Source: Molossus alvarezi (Eukaryota > Chordata > Mammalia > Chiroptera > Molossidae). Taken from it: a DNA stretch of 64,000 nt. A program made the translations under genes and the position numbers. Shown piece by piece: positions 48,885 through 61,779 of this stretch. How positions within the stretch are numbered: the stretch's first letter is position 1; every line of letters starts with the position of its first letter. The stretch covers positions 125,332,001 to 125,396,000 of the forward strand of contig CM073886.1 of assembly GCA_037176705.1 (NCBI GenBank), given 5' to 3'. The notes under the pieces were generated by a model. The model was not told where the DNA came from. It did no database searches and worked only from the letters and a program-made list of their open reading frames with translations.

Positions 48885-49330
48885 ATCAAAGTTCAAGGTC
48901 CTCCACAGTTTGGCCTCAACTTCTCTCTGCAACATTCTCCTTTCTCCATTCCAGGTAGAGGAACCCTGTCTCTTTCCCAAAGGTGCTCCCACGTTTGTCC
49001 TTTGCCTGTACCATTCTGTCCTCCTTTTTGTCAAATGAATTAATGTGCTTTGTCCTGCTTTCCCCTACAAGTCTTATCTCCTCCACAACCATCTCATAGC
49101 CACTTACCCCCCCATCAGTCTTTAATTTCACTAAACATTAATGGTGTAAACTTTTCAGCACTATATCCAGCATTTTTATACTTTCTTGTTAGTTAGCTTT
49201 TCATCTGTCTTTATCCCAAGGCAATTACAAGCGCTTTGTTTGAGAGCAGGGACTATGGCTTATCCGTCTGCGTGTCCCACTTAGCTCTTACGATGGTGCT
49301 CGATTAATTCTGCTTCATAGATTGATTCCA
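48885..49330 (+). repeat. L2-like LINE 3' region
   Basis: The words agttcaaggtcctccacagtttggcctcaac, tctctttcccaaaggtgctcccacg and agagcagggactatggcttatccgtctgcgtgtcccac match the 3' portion of ancient L2-type elements. Confidence 0.55.
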
Positions 49331-51935
49331 AATTCTGAATTTGGGGTGCAGATATAAGTATTCCAAAAGAAATGTATTTGATGGATTTGGGATAATTCAT
49401 GTTGCCACAATATCTGAGTCAGCCTGAGATGTAGCCATAATTTCGTTAATGAGTAGCTTCTTTTAGGCAGATGTCAATTCTATTCCATGCATCTCAACAG
49501 AAAGAAGAAGTGGGGAGAAACTCCCATGCATAGGCTTTCTGGCCTTGGTAGGAACATTTCACGAAATAGCACGCTTTCCCTTCTATGCCCTGTCAGCCAG
49601 CTAGAGGAGATTCTAGTTGTGGAAAGTCGTGTGCATTGTTGGAATGGACAGGTATGGTGAAGGATAGGAGACTGTTTCATCTCTGGAGAGAAGGTCAGTT
49701 CCCTACGCATCTGGAAAGGCCACAGTCACCACTCTCAGTAGAGTTATGGCTTAAATGCTCATACCAAGGTTATTTTCAGAATATCAGCACCAGGGGCCTT
49801 TCCCATCACCTCCCTTAGTTCATCCTTCAGCACTCGGTTCTCATGCTTTAACCTTATGAAACCCTTCTGGGCCAGGAGAGAACTGTCTCTCCCACAGCCC
49901 TTCTCCCCTATGACCTTGTGTTGAAATGATTCATGCAAAAAATATGTAAAGTTATTCCTGCAATTATGGTGAACAATTTGAGTGTACAAAGGTCCTTTAT
50001 CTTCAGACATCTCATCATGTTTTGTGCAGTGACTTCTACATATTAGATATCAAATGGCTGTTGGCTGAATAAATCTCCCCCTCTTGTTGTTGACAGTGGA
50101 TATGTTTGAAATTCAGACAAAACACTTAATATACATAAAAATAGGCTCCTTGCAAAATCATTTGTGTTCTTTTGAAAAGTGAACTTCATGTTCCTTTGAA
50201 GTTCCATTTTCAACTTTTTCTTATCTCGTTTTAGAAGGAAATGAGTAGCAAGGCACACAATTTAATCACGGTGACATTCAGTTCAGCTCAAGATTAATAA
50301 GCTGCCACCTGGTCGTGAGTGGGTGGGTATAAAACACATTTTCGGCGTTCTCTTTCTTTATGCTCCCTGTGGTTTGTACACTGACGCTGGTCTGTGTGCT
50401 ACTTGAACTGCATTCTCTGTGACACTGACTTCTGCTCAGCAATGGCAGACTGCGGCTGCTGGGGGCAACATGCTTCCCGTCTCCTGGCCGTGTGCAGGGC
50501 CAAAGAGTGCTTTAAATAATGTAAGTCTCTTAGTAAGCACAATTTAGGTTTTAGTGTGATTACCTCAAGACATTTTGCTAACTTGAGCGACATTGGTCTA
50601 TTGGAACATGTTACTATTTTTTAGACAAACTTAGACTCCTGGAGAACGTGGGGTTTGGATAGAAGCACAATAAAGAACTCATAGTAAAAACAGATTTTTA
50701 TGAAGCTGTAAGCCTCAGCTTATTTGTTACTCAGGCAGATTTTTAAAAATAATGTGTAGAAAATAGCAAGAAGACAAGTTCTCTGCAATGGTGGAGTGGG
50801 AAGATCTTTTCTCGCGGTAACTAAGGAGGGATGAAAGTTAGCACTAACACAACCCCACGAGCCTCAGCTACCTACTGTGTTACAGACAGGGGCCATCTTT
50901 ATTTGATCACCTGTCCAAATTCCTGTTATTTTCTTTATGTGTTTTTGAGAATAATGTTCTTACATTACAATTTTCAAAGAAGAGTTTATATTTTACATAC
51001 AATAGGATGTCGCATGATACCGTCAGGTTGTTTTCTACCACAAATGATTGCTTCTGAGAGAGGTGTCAGTTGGATTGAGGTGTTGGTCAGGCAGTGAAAG
51101 AGTGAATAGTAGTGTTTAGAGAAGATGATTTAATAGTGACTAGCATCAGTCAGGGTACACATTGGGCCCAGTTTGCTGTCTCTGGCGGTGAATTGCCTGT
51201 TTAGACACAGCTGCACAGTGGGAAGCCCCAGACATTGACCTCCTCAGAAGCTCCATCAGTTGGGCTGCCGACCATGTTCCTGTGTCTACCCTCTGTCGTG
51301 AGTTCCACCCTGCTACCTGTCAAGGGAGCTGGACCTTGATAATCAGCTTTAAGTAGATCAGGATGAAACTTTACTTGGGAAATGAGGCCTCTCCCCTTTT
51401 CCAAGACTGAGATGAAGAACATGGGGTGGAAAAGTGAAAGAAAAGTCCTTGGGAACAATAAGGTTTTTTTGTTTGTTTTTTCAGAAGTAAGTTGGTTTTG
51501 GTAAAAGTTAGATGTAAAATTCAACCAGTTTCTACTATGTACGTTATGCCTCATTTTAAGATAAGCATTTGAAGAGTATCACATGGGAAATCTCGCTGCC
51601 TGTCTGAGTTCTGTGAAATCCCAATCTCCAACCCATGTTTATGTATTATATGAAGCCTAGTAGGGCGATTTCAGGGCCAAACTTCATCTTAGAGCAAATG
51701 TACTGCTGTGGAGTTTCTGCTTCCAAGCAGCTCACAGATGAAATGCCAGAAGCCAATATGCTTACAGAAAACAGAAGTGTAACACCACTTCTTCAGCGTG
51801 AAATTGGCCAAGATATAAAGGAGTGGTAACCCCAGGCTTGGTGAGGGTGTGGGAGAGCAGTCTTTCAGTCTTTAGCATATGTTGTAGACAGAGATATAAT
51901 ATGGTAAAAACATTCCTGGAAAGCAACTTGACACC
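49331..51935. other. C6 last intron, nothing recognised
   Basis: This part of the 6.4 kb final C6 intron has no exon on either strand that I can support and no clear named repeat. Confidence 0.4.
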
Positions 51936-51939
51936 ACAG

Positions 51940-52330
51940 ACTTTAAACTTAAAATAATGTTTAACTAGAAATTCCATATCCTAAGAAAACAACCTTACAT
52001 TATAGATTTACCTGTGACATATTTGTCTATCACAGCACTGTGTATAATAGCAAAATGCTGGGAAAATCTAACCGCCTATCAGAAGCCTGGTTAAATAAAC
52101 CACAGAATGTCCATGTAGGCCTTTGCAGACATTACAAATTATGTGGCAGAATAATATATGCTGCCATGGAAACGGTTTCATGATATAAGTGAAAAGCAGC
52201 AATATATAAAATAAGATGGAGAGTATGATCCTATTTTATTTTTTTAAATTTGTAACGTAACCAGGGCCACCCTCGGGGAAATATTTTTATGGAATGCTTC
52301 TTTATGTAAACGATTAAAATAATTTCAGAT
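51940..52330 (+). repeat. Ancient L1 3' end
   Basis: The words gtgtataatagcaaaatgctgggaaaatctaacc, agcctggttaaataaaccacagaatgtcc and agtgaaaagcagcaatatataaaa and atgatcctatttta are the usual closing text of old L1M elements. Confidence 0.7.
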
Positions 52331-52631
52331 TAGAGTGTCAGCACCATATCCCAAGTGTCAGCAATTCAATTCCAAGCTAGACTGAGAGAGACTACCCTGC
52401 TGGCTGGAGGCTCATCAGGCTCCTCCCTGGGAATGGGATGATCCTACAGATGGAGTCCCTTGGGACATCTGGTTGACCCCATGCATGGTGGAGGAGAGAA
52501 GCAATAGAGAGTTGGAGAATGTTCCACAGGGAGAAACAGTGCCTGAGTCCATGAGGGACCCAGTCTGGGTTCAAGGTGTCCCACTTGAATAACACTGACA
52601 GCCTTGGCCAGTCCCAGGCACTATAAGAAGA

Positions 52632-52633
<2 letters not shown>

Positions 52634-52664
<31 letters not shown>
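52634..52664. repeat. Poly(A) run
   Basis: An A homopolymer of about 31 bases follows a ~300-base stretch (from about 52340) that I cannot assign. It may be the tail of an unrecognised retrocopy. Confidence 0.9.
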
Positions 52665-52666
<2 letters not shown>

Positions 52667-53115
52667 AAGGAAGTTGCTTCAGCAATTGGTGTCCACAAGG
52701 ACCCCAGTCCAGGTTCAGAGCACTCTACCTATCCTGGTCCCATCTGGTCCCAAATGCCAAAGGAAATCGAAGACAACTTTCACGCATGCCCCCCAGAGCT
52801 GGGGGTGGACAGGGTGCCAGAAGCGTGAAATCAGGAAGCGTACTCTTCTTACTGGGAAGTAATGGTGTGCTGATTGTACATGCATAGAAAAAAGATGAGA
52901 AAGATCTACCACCAAAATTGTCAAAGCACTTATTTCTAATTGTGGGTGGGTTATATTTGTCTTTTCTGTTTATATCACTTCAAAAAAATCATTTACAATA
53001 AAATGGAATCATTTTTGATTTGGGAAAAGAGGATACATGAATGCAAATAAGATATAGTAGCTGAGATGAATTTTAGGTGAGAGCCTTTCTAGTACGTGGT
53101 CACCACTGGGCTTAC

Positions 53116-53357
53116 CTGAGCATCTTTCCCAGTCGTAGCAGGTGTCATAGCCACAGGATTCTTTCTTGGTGCTGTTGAATGAAAGCTTTGTCCTTTCAAG
53201 ACCCCATTCTAATTGTGGACCTTCTTGGCAGGAACCAACATGTAGAAAGTAGAATTGCTCAGTATTTAAACATTTCTTGGCCAAAAACTTACAAGCTGGC
53301 GAAGTAAAGTAATTACTGGAGTCTGCATCAAACACACAGAGATCTTCTGAGTAACGG
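53116..53357 (-). CDS. C6: Complement C6 exon: factor I module 1 and start of module 2
   Basis: This 242-base exon has acceptor gggcag and donor gtaagc. It completes a Ser codon and reads RYSEDLCVFDADSSNYFTSP, then CKFLAKKCLN, HVGSCQEG, LEWGLERTKLSFNSTKKESC and YDTCYDWERCS. It contains an N-x-S/T sequon at FNST, a possible N-glycosylation site. The cysteine spacing follows the factor I/membrane attack complex (FIMAC) modules found only in C6, C7 and factor I. Confidence 0.95.
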
Positions 53358-53359
53358 CT

Positions 53360-55193
53360 GCCCAAGAGAGGAAAGCAAGCGTTTATAGATGAAGACCAGA
53401 AAGCAAGAAATAACATCTAGTCAATTTAATATGTTCACTTGCTACCCAGTTACCTTTCCCCTGCTCTCCCCACCCTTCACTTTCTCTTGTTCCATCTCCT
53501 TGCGTGATCTGGGACTCATCTTTCAAACAGTTCATCCTAGTTTTGGTATTACTCTGAATTGCTTTTGAATTAAAATCTGAATTCTTAAATTCTGATAAGG
53601 AAGATCTTCTATATTTTGACTCCAATCAATGTGCCTTTCTGGAATTATTTTTCCCATCCCCTTTAATTCTTCCTTATCACTTGACAAGTGTATTGATCAT
53701 TTTCTATATTGGTAATATTAGTCTTCCTTTGCAGCCATCCCATGCCCTCCTCAATCAGCATTGCATTGTCTTTCCCTCTGCCTATCTCTGTCCAGCTCAG
53801 TTCCTGCCTACACTGTAAAACTATTCCCGATTGACCTAGGCCACGATGGTCCATCTGTACCTCTTCTGAACTCAGTAACACTCATTAATTGCAACACCAG
53901 AATCGTATATCACTATATAGCTTTGCAAGTGTGCTTGTATTGTGATTATGAGCTTGCATTTTAAGTTTTTCTTTGTTAACTTGCTTAATCTCTCTAAGTA
54001 AGTGATGGATCCTGCTACCAAGAGGTAACCAATGGTCATAGCCCTTGTCTTACTGAGAGGACAAAAACTCTTTGGTTATTCCAAATCGGAATCTCTTCTC
54101 TGATGTCAATTTTAGAGTTAACAACTGGGGCACCAGCATGTAGAACTGTTTCCAGGAACCAGAGCCCAGAGCGGAGAAGAAAAGGCCACTCACTAGGTTC
54201 AGAGAACCTAGGCTGGGGGCCAGCCACTCCCGTAAACAACTTCAGTGCCATAGAAAAGGGAACTGGGGACTACAGAAAGGGGCTAGAGAGGTAGGGAAGA
54301 GCTAAAATCAGACAGTTTCAGAGGGCAGTTGTATTTTCATGGTTTTGTATTGCAATGATAAAGAAAAAAGTTTCCTCTGGGTTAAATGGGAGTGTGAATG
54401 TTTTAAGCACCACCCAGCAGGCCATGTGCTGGGTGAGTGGACTCCATCAGTGAGAAACTGCGTGGCGGATCACTTATGGTGGATACTGAGGAGGGCAGAT
54501 AGAACCACCTTGGGCTGAATTATGTCAGTGAATTATACAGAATGAATGACTGAATGAATGAGTGAATGAACAAGTCCCTACAAGCATTTGTTCACCTGCA
54601 GCACAAAGGAATATGAGAGTCATTCAGTGTTTAAATTAAAGCGTAACACTAGGCACAGTCTGTTGGCTTCTTACCCCAACATTCATCCTTTCTCCTCCCC
54701 AGGAACCCACTTTCATTCTAAAATGTCTGCATGTCCAGCCATAGAACTGCATTCACAGCCCCCCTTGCTGAGACGTGGCCATGTGAGCAAGAGAAGATTA
54801 AGGAGATGAACGCGAATGACGGGTCTTTCAGGAACTCGCCTTAAAGAGAGAGAAGGTGTCTGTTTTTGGCTTTCCTTTTGTCCTCTTCAGAAGAGCAGCC
54901 TTGCACCATGAGGTAGCTTTCGGTCCGCAGAACAGAGGGCGGAAGGACCCCGGGGCTCTCTGAAATAAGTGAATCACCAAACTGGCCCTAGATTGCCTAC
55001 CTCTGGATTTATTGTGCGGGAGAGAAGCAAGATTTTATCTTAAACTCATGCTATTTTGGATTAATTTCAGCTGAAAGTACACCTTCAATAACAAGCACCC
55101 TCGGCACTCCTGGGTTTATTTCCATAAAGAAAAGGTTGTTATAATGACAAAGAGGATATAGCTAACTATTCACAGCAGTCATATAAAGATATA
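53360..55193. other. C6 intron, mostly unassigned
   Basis: The region 53440-53960 has weak L2-like text (ctcagttcctgcctacactgtaaaac). A (TGAA)n-like run lies at 54541-54570. No exon is seen. Confidence 0.4.
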
Positions 55194-55202
55194 TAATTTT
55201 TC

Positions 55203-55459
55203 TTTTTCTTTTTTGTAATCCTCACCCGAGGACATTTTTCCATCTTTTGTACAGATAGAGTGGGAGGGAGAGAGAGGAACAGAGAGAGAGAGAGAGAAAC
55301 ATCGACGTGAAAGGGACACATCGAGTGGCTGCCACCCGCACGACCAACCAGGGCCGGGGACAAATTGCAACCGAAGTACGTGCCCTTAGCGGGAACCGAA
55401 CCCGGGTCTCTCCGGACCGCAGGCCGAAGCTCTAACCACTGAGCCAAACTGGCCAGGGC
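55203..55459 (-). mobile_element. VES-type bat SINE
   Basis: The reverse complement starts gccctggccagtttggctca with the cccgggttcggttcc B box and the tail gtcctcgggtgaggatta. Short flanks taatttttc (55194-55202) and ttatttttc (55460-55468) fit a target duplication. It lies about 400 bases downstream of the C6 linker exon, in sense with C6. Confidence 0.93.
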
Positions 55460-55507
55460 TTATTTTTCAAGCTCTCTGCCCCCGCTTGCAAAAATAAACT
55501 AACAAAG

Positions 55508-55535
55508 GTGTGTGTGTGTTTGTATGTGTGTGTGA
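55508..55535. repeat. (TG)n microsatellite, interrupted
   Basis: A TG repeat of about 28 bases with one interruption (tttgta). Confidence 0.85.
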
Positions 55536-55886
55536 ACTTTATGCTCACACTATTTTCTCTCCTCCAAGTTGTTGGACTCACAGCTGTGTCCTGTACTTTG
55601 GGAAGGAGAAAAGCTTTGAGGTCATTGAGCCTGAAGTTTTGAAATAGACAGGAACTAGTCTTTATCATCAAAATGAGAACTGTTTTAATAAACAAAAGCC
55701 ACAAAAACTTAGGGAACTGGCCCGAGAGATGATGAGAAAGCTTGCAACCAGTAGAGAAGAAGAATTCAACTGAGCACAGAGGAGATGTTTTAATTTTGTG
55801 CTTCAAGAGACTCAGCCTCTCCATCAAGCTGCCTACACTAAACTAGTCCTTCCCAACTTCCACACAGTCCACAGAGCATCTCTTAC

Positions 55887-55977
55887 CTACAGTCTTCTTC
55901 CGGAGACATGCAAATGCATCCAGATCCCACTTCTTTCTGTCCTAATGCACAACGGCCCTTTAATTTGCTCAGAATAT
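55887..55977 (-). CDS. C6: Complement C6 exon: CCP2-FIM1 linker and start of FIM1
   Basis: This 91-base exon has acceptor tttcag and donor gtaaga. It completes an Asp codon and then reads ILSKLKGRCALGQKEVGSGC followed by ICMSPEEDC. Four cysteines open the first factor I module. The ICMSPEEDC motif is characteristic of C6. Confidence 0.93.
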
Positions 55978-56224
55978 CTGAAAGAAGAGAAAGAGGAGTA
56001 AAGAACAGTGCAAAGTGTAGATTCCAAGTGCAAACTTGAATTTAGGAGCAAAGGCAATGGTGAAATGTTCTCATTTAGAGCAATCATTTTGGCTTCTCCA
56101 AATAGCTGTCATGAAATAGTCCATCTGAAAGGTCTTTCCTAGCTCTCCTGAGCTGTTATTTTCCAACCTGAAATTGCTACTAAGTTCATATAACTAAAGA
56201 AAATAGAATTGGTGAAATTTCTGT

Positions 56225-57490
56225 TTACTTGTTCTTCAAATATTTATCAAGCAACTATGGTATTCCCAGCACTGCATTAGGTTTTTTGGGGGTAGTGTAT
56301 TGAGCAACATTTGACCCAGATTCTGTGCTCACAGAACTCATGGTCTTGTAGAAGCAGGCAGACATTAATCAAACAAACACACTAACACAAATAGAGTTGC
56401 TGTTCTGCTATTAAAGAGAAAGCATATAATCAAGAAAATTAATGTAGCTAGAAAGGTTAGAAATGGTAAAATGAAACGAGAAAAGGGGAAGTGTTCAAAG
56501 CAAAGGAAACATGAGGCATGAAAGTGCTCGAAAGAGAGGCAGCACGTGACCTTCCTGGAACTGAAGACCAGGGTAATTGAAGTGCATAAAAATGAGCGTG
56601 TGGAGCAAGGCATGGCCTCGTGCAGGGCCGTAAGGGCTTCGGAAGGACTTCTGTCCTGACGTTATCAGCAGTGAAAAGCCTCTGATGGGTTTTAAGCCAC
56701 AGGTGGTGCGACACAATCAGGTTGGGTTTTGAAAAGAAAATTAATTCTGGCTTCTGGGCGGAGAATGGAGAGGCATCGTGGGCAAGAGAGCCACGGACAG
56801 ACGATCTATGCGGTCACTGTAGTCGACAGGTGAAAGCAGACGGTGATTTTGATCAGAGTCCCCAAGGTGGACATGGAGAGAAGTAGGCACACTTGAGACG
56901 CAGTTAGCAGATAAAACGGATGACTTTACATTTTGTGGGTTAGAAGTGAGAGCTGTGAAGGATGATTCTCCGGTTTCTGGTTTGCATAAGAGAATAGACA
57001 TCGGTGCCTTAACTGTCATAGAAAATATCAGGTGTTAGTTTTAGGGAGGGGAGAGTGATTGACCCCAGAGTTCCTCTCTGACTATAGTAAATGTAGGGTA
57101 TCTTTAAGACATCTAAACAAAATAGATACGCAGAAATTTGGATAGTCAGGTCTAAACCTCAGCGGAGACATCTATGCTAAAGGCTGAAATGTTATTAGTC
57201 GGCAGGGGATCATCAAAGCTGTGGGTGTGGGTGAGAGTCCCCAGCGGGAGAGTGTAGCATAGGCGAGGAGACAGATTGGAGCCTGCCAGAACTAGAGGGC
57301 AATAGCCAGAGAGGTAGAATCCAAAGAAGACAGCACCCTATCTTGGAAACCACGAAAAGAACATAGATGCAGACGGTCAACAGGGTCGAAGGTTGCTGAG
57401 AGGTGAAGGGAGACGAGGACCAAAATACTGTCCATTGCATTTAGCAGTCCAGATAACAGTGATGACAGTCCTGCAAATGGATGTTGGGAG
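56225..57490 (+). repeat. Long ancient interspersed repeat, family not assigned
   Basis: Text such as tgttcaaagcaaaggaaacatgag, gcctctgatgggttttaagccac, aggatgattctccggtttctgg and gaaggttgctgagaggtgaagg follows, over more than 1 kb and in order, a widespread old mammalian repeat that I recognise but cannot name with confidence. It has no coding capacity and lies in a C6 intron. Confidence 0.5.
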
Positions 57491-59910
57491 GAAGGGCTCG
57501 AAAAGTCTGATTTTCTTATAAGATGAATCAATGAAGAAATGTAGCTATTTATACCTGCATGATAGTCTAGGCACTAGGATATTATGATGGGGGGGGGGGA
57601 TAAAAACAGTAGTGGTCCCTTTCCCCATGGATCTAAAGGGTAATGGGAAACACACACTTTAATCATAATCAGAGTAATGGGTTTACACTTAAGGCTGAGA
57701 TAGATGTTTTGAAGAAAAGGAACAGGTTCCCAGAGATCACATTAAAAAAGACCCCAACTGAGAAATGCAAGGACAGATCCATAAGGAAATGACACTGGAG
57801 CCAAGATCAGCAATTGACTAGTGTGCGTGTGAGGCCTGCGTTTGCATTAAAGCAGAGAGAATAACACTTGGGTAAATTGTAAGAAAGGGGAAATCTTGGT
57901 TATCTTTGCTTCTATTAAGGCTCATCCAAAAAACCTTCAGGCGGGTTGACTTGGACCTGGAACTAACCTGTGGAGCCTGTGGGATGAAAGGCTTCCCTGG
58001 ACTGAATCTGCCTAATCAGGCATCCACAGAACTACCACGGCCTCTGTCACCAAGTACGTGCCAAAGGAGGGCAGTGGGCAGCCATCTATCTACGCTGCCA
58101 CCTTAGACGAAAGATCGGGAGGCCCAGCTCAGAATGTCTCTTCTTAGCCGATCTTGCAGAAAGTTCGAGAAAGGAAAAAGGTTTATGTTAGAAGCAAAAA
58201 TAAAGGTTGAAAAAATTGGTGGGTTTTCTTCTTCGCTGCTGTTTCCATTTTCTACTGTTATCTTTCGTTAGGATGCTCACTCCGTCTGGTGAATGTTGGC
58301 CCAGAACTTTCATGAACACAGAGACCTATAGCTACTGGTCAGGCCCCAGGTCCTAAGATTTCCACTGGCATGGGATGGTTTTCTGTATAGCTCTACCTTT
58401 GCCCTTTAGAAATAAATTCACACTTAGGTCAGGAAGGGGCCCTAACCACACATTGTTTCCAAAGACAATCAACTTGGAAGTGATGCAGGACATTGCTCCA
58501 TTACTGTGGAGTTGGAATTGTCAGTGATCGCGTGCAAGGAGTCTTTGCTCCCTCACCAAGACTCAGGTTGAAGCCAGAACTGGCTCTCAGTGGCCCACAC
58601 CCCAAACCACAGCCGAGAGCAACACGGAAATGAGAACATTGCGATGTTTGAAGGGCCGAGGGCACGGGGACCCTCTGGAGGTGTTGGTTTCTCAGAGGAG
58701 GGGAAGGAGTAACAGTGGGATGTGCAGTATCTCATTTCTTCACTCGGAAAGAACGGGAAGTCTTTCCCTGGCCAGAGTCTTTTTACCTCACAGCACCCCA
58801 CGTATTGAAAGGACGTCCCGTTTCACTGAAGTTTTTTTCTCTCTCTGTGACTTCCTTCATTGATCACTTTTGTCAGTGTTGTTGGAGACACAGTATATAC
58901 GAGAGAATATTGATTTCCATTATCTAGATGTAGAATATCTCATTATCTTTCAGTTTGGCCTATAATTTCAGTTTCCTTTTCAAACACAGTCATGAGTCTG
59001 TGCGTGTGTGTGTGCACATGCACTATCACTTGCCCAGAGAAGAGGATGCTGCCTAAGATGCCCCGAGGACCTTAACTTTCGGAAGCCTGTGCATCCCAGA
59101 CATATCTGTTCCTCTCACATTATATTAGAGAGCAAGTGAAACCAAGCCCCACTATTTACCTGAAGTTCCTACACATTTTCATGAGATCTCTTTATCAATA
59201 GTTTTAAGGTTACCACAGGTTAACTTTCTCCTTTCCTTCACACATTACAAAAACCCAGAAGAGGACCGAGAAGGCAAGATGGCAAAGAGCGCGGGGAATT
59301 CACACAGTTGCTGTTTGACCCAAACTGTCTGGCCTTGGGTCTCATTCACCTTCTCCTTGCCCTCTGTGTTTTCATAAGAAAACAGGCCGATTCATATCGG
59401 ATCTCAGATACAGCCTCAAGGATTCTCCGATGAAAAATGAGACGTTATTGGAACAGGCATGTTGAGAAATTTAGAAGACGTGAATTGGTAGAAGATCTGT
59501 TAACTGCCCTCCATCTAAGCAACTGCCCCCCTAGAGCCTGGAGTTCTCCGGCCCCCTGAGCCTGCTGACTGACACTGAAGTCAACACTTAGGGTGTCTCT
59601 CTTCCTGGCTTCAGTTAGTCGCGCTACAGGTTTACCAAGAGTCAGTTTGGTTTGTTCCAAATCTATTTATGTCAGTTGTTACTGTAAATGTGTAAGTTGA
59701 TTAAATATATCAACTGATGACGTAAGGAGAAAAAAGGGAGTTATTTTTATAAAAACCGGGTTGAAAATTTTGAACAATTAAAAGTAATTTGTAAAATTTT
59801 GTTTTGAATCAATGATGAATGAGAGTACTGTGACAGAATAAGAAAAATATATAAAAACTGTAAACATTCTCTAGTCCATTTGCCTCAAAAGTGTCTTTAA
59901 GTTTTCACCT
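57491..59910. other. C6 intron, nothing recognised
   Basis: About 2.4 kb of mixed composition, with a G run at 57591-57599 and a short TG run near 59002. No exon is found. Confidence 0.4.
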
Positions 59911-59914
59911 CTCT

Positions 59915-60085
59915 TCGAAACAGTGGTTAGCAGCCACACACATTCGGATTAGCTAGGACGGATTTTAAACAAATCCTGACTACTGGGCCCTAGCTCAATG
60001 CCATCAGAATCGGGGAATGGGACTTGGGTGGGGGTATTTTTAAAAGAAGTGCCTCACCTGGGGTTGAAAAGCATTGTTTCAGAGT
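59915..60085 (+). repeat. MER5-like DNA transposon relic
   Basis: It opens cagtggttagcagccacaca and closes ggttgaaaagcattg. Between are ggattagctaggacggattttaaa and gggcctagctcaatgcc-like words, the layout of the short hAT-type MER5 elements. Confidence 0.6.
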
Positions 60086-60608
60086 AACATGTTATGGGGT
60101 GAATTATGTATTTGTTTTATGTGAGGAAGACACCTCCAAACTCAAATTAGGAGACTCCTTAGAAATAAAAGTTTGGTCCGACACCAGAAAATTGGTGAAT
60201 AAATGTGTATTTCTGTGCTTCAAGTTAAAAATAAAATGCTTCAACAATTAAGAAGTAGTGTGTACTGCTTTTTTATGATTCTCCATTTTAACCAAATGCT
60301 CAGTTCACCATCAATTCTGATTTTATTAGTTGAGTGAGCATGCACTTCCTGAAAATACTGAAGTACATTGCAAAGGGAAAAGGACTCAATCTCTAAAATG
60401 TGAAAATATCCACTTGACCAACAGCTTCTCATTTCTGCCTGACTTCCTCATCTACACAAGATGACATACAACCGCATCATCTACACAACTTGCTTTCCCT
60501 TCCCAAAACACACTCAGGAAATAGCATCGCAGGAGATGCTCTCCTACTCCCCTTGGGTGCCCCCCTCCCCTTAGCACGGCCCAGAATACTGAGCTGCTAC
60601 TTACTCAC

Positions 60609-60797
60609 CATTTTCACAGGTGAGTGAGTCTGAGATGGGCGGGGTCCAGGAACCCTCAGTGCACGTGTACCTCGACGGCCCGGAAACAGCAAGGCCATTG
60701 GGACAGGTCAGCTCGATGGTTTCACCAATTTTATATGATTTCTGAAAAGGCGAGAGCGTCAGAACTTCTTGCACAACTGGCTTGAGGCACTGTGTCC
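60609..60797 (-). CDS. C6: Complement C6 exon: CCP2 domain
   Basis: This 189-base exon has acceptor ctgcag and donor gtgagt. It completes an Arg codon and then reads TQCLKPVVQEVLTLSPFQKS, followed by IGETIELTCPNG, GPSRYTCTEGSWTPPI and SLTCEN. All four sushi cysteines (QC, LTC, YTC, LTC) and the Trp before the last Cys are present, so the module looks functional. Confidence 0.95.
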
Positions 60798-61646
60798 CTG
60801 CAGACAGAAACACATTTCCGACGCGTTGAGCCGAGCGGAATACTCACCGGATGTAGGCAGAATTCACACAACCCAGAGGCGATTGTAGTGGGATTTATTA
60901 CATTGGCTCTGATTTAACGCCGCCTTCGATCAGAAAACCTGGGGGTTGAGAATCCTGGACTTCCCTTGGGAGCCTCCCCTTAGCTCCACTCTCTGAGGTT
61001 TTCTCGCTAAGGAACTGGCTCCAGACACTGCAGCTTTCATTCCATTATCGGGACCTCCTCTCTTTCCTTCTCCTTGTCTGCCAAAAGCAAGTCACCACTG
61101 TGAGTGATACGGAGGCAGGGCGTTCGATAGATGCTGGTCTCAATTCTGCCTTGTGGTCCCCCTCCGGCATCTCCACATGGGTCTCGTTCGGATCTCACTT
61201 TGACCTCACTGCAGCCTGCAAGCCCCTCCTCCCCTCCTCGGGAAAAGATGTGAGCGTGGTCCAAAGCGAAGACTGCATTTCCCATAAGAATCCCATTTCC
61301 GCTACACTAAGGGTGTAAGTGTCATCTTCCGGGGACTCCTCGGTTTGCAGCAATGTGTACATCAGGCAAGGCCGCTGTCGGGTTAGATGCAGCGAGCAGA
61401 CGTCCCGACTTCTTTCTGAGCACCGGTTTTGCCATCCTGTGTGCATGAGGCCAGCACGCAGGGGCAGAACTGAAAACCGTAGACACTTTGTAATCTAATT
61501 TTAGCAGACGATCCTATTTTCTGCTTCATTAAACCTTTCTGTCAGGGTTATTAAAAAGTAGTAAAATGTACTGGTCTATGGGGGTGACTTGGCTTTATTT
61601 ATTTTGGGCACATTCCTTCTCTAGAGTAGGCACCCCCGGTTCTCAC
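60798..61646. other. C6 intron between the CCP1 and CCP2 exons
   Basis: 849 bases with canonical ends (gtgaga...ctgcag on the minus strand). Small ORFs on both strands have no support. Confidence 0.7.
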
Positions 61647-61779
61647 GTTGGCACTCCACATCTAATTGTCTCCAGGTCCTGTCTGGTAAGCAGCGGAAGT
61701 ACTGGTACCCGACAAGTTTGAATCCGGTATAGCATGCCACTTCAGCATCTTCCCCAACTGAGTACACTTTCTTCTCATT
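61647..61779 (-). CDS. C6: Complement C6 exon: end of CCP1 domain
   Basis: This 133-base exon has acceptor attctag and donor gtgaga. It reads NEKKVYSVGEDAEVACYTGF, continues through LVGYQYFRCLPDRTW and ends DVECQ plus one base. It carries three of the four cysteines and the conserved Trp of the first complement control protein (sushi) module. The first Cys lies in an exon beyond the right edge. C6 is a secreted plasma protein that binds nascent C5b, recruits C7, and starts the C5b-9 membrane attack complex. The CCP and FIM modules at its C terminus help dock it on C5b. The window encodes the last 278 residues, against about 934 for the human precursor. All five exons join in phase. Identity is firm: the tail is C6-like, not C7-like. 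Confidence 0.93.
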
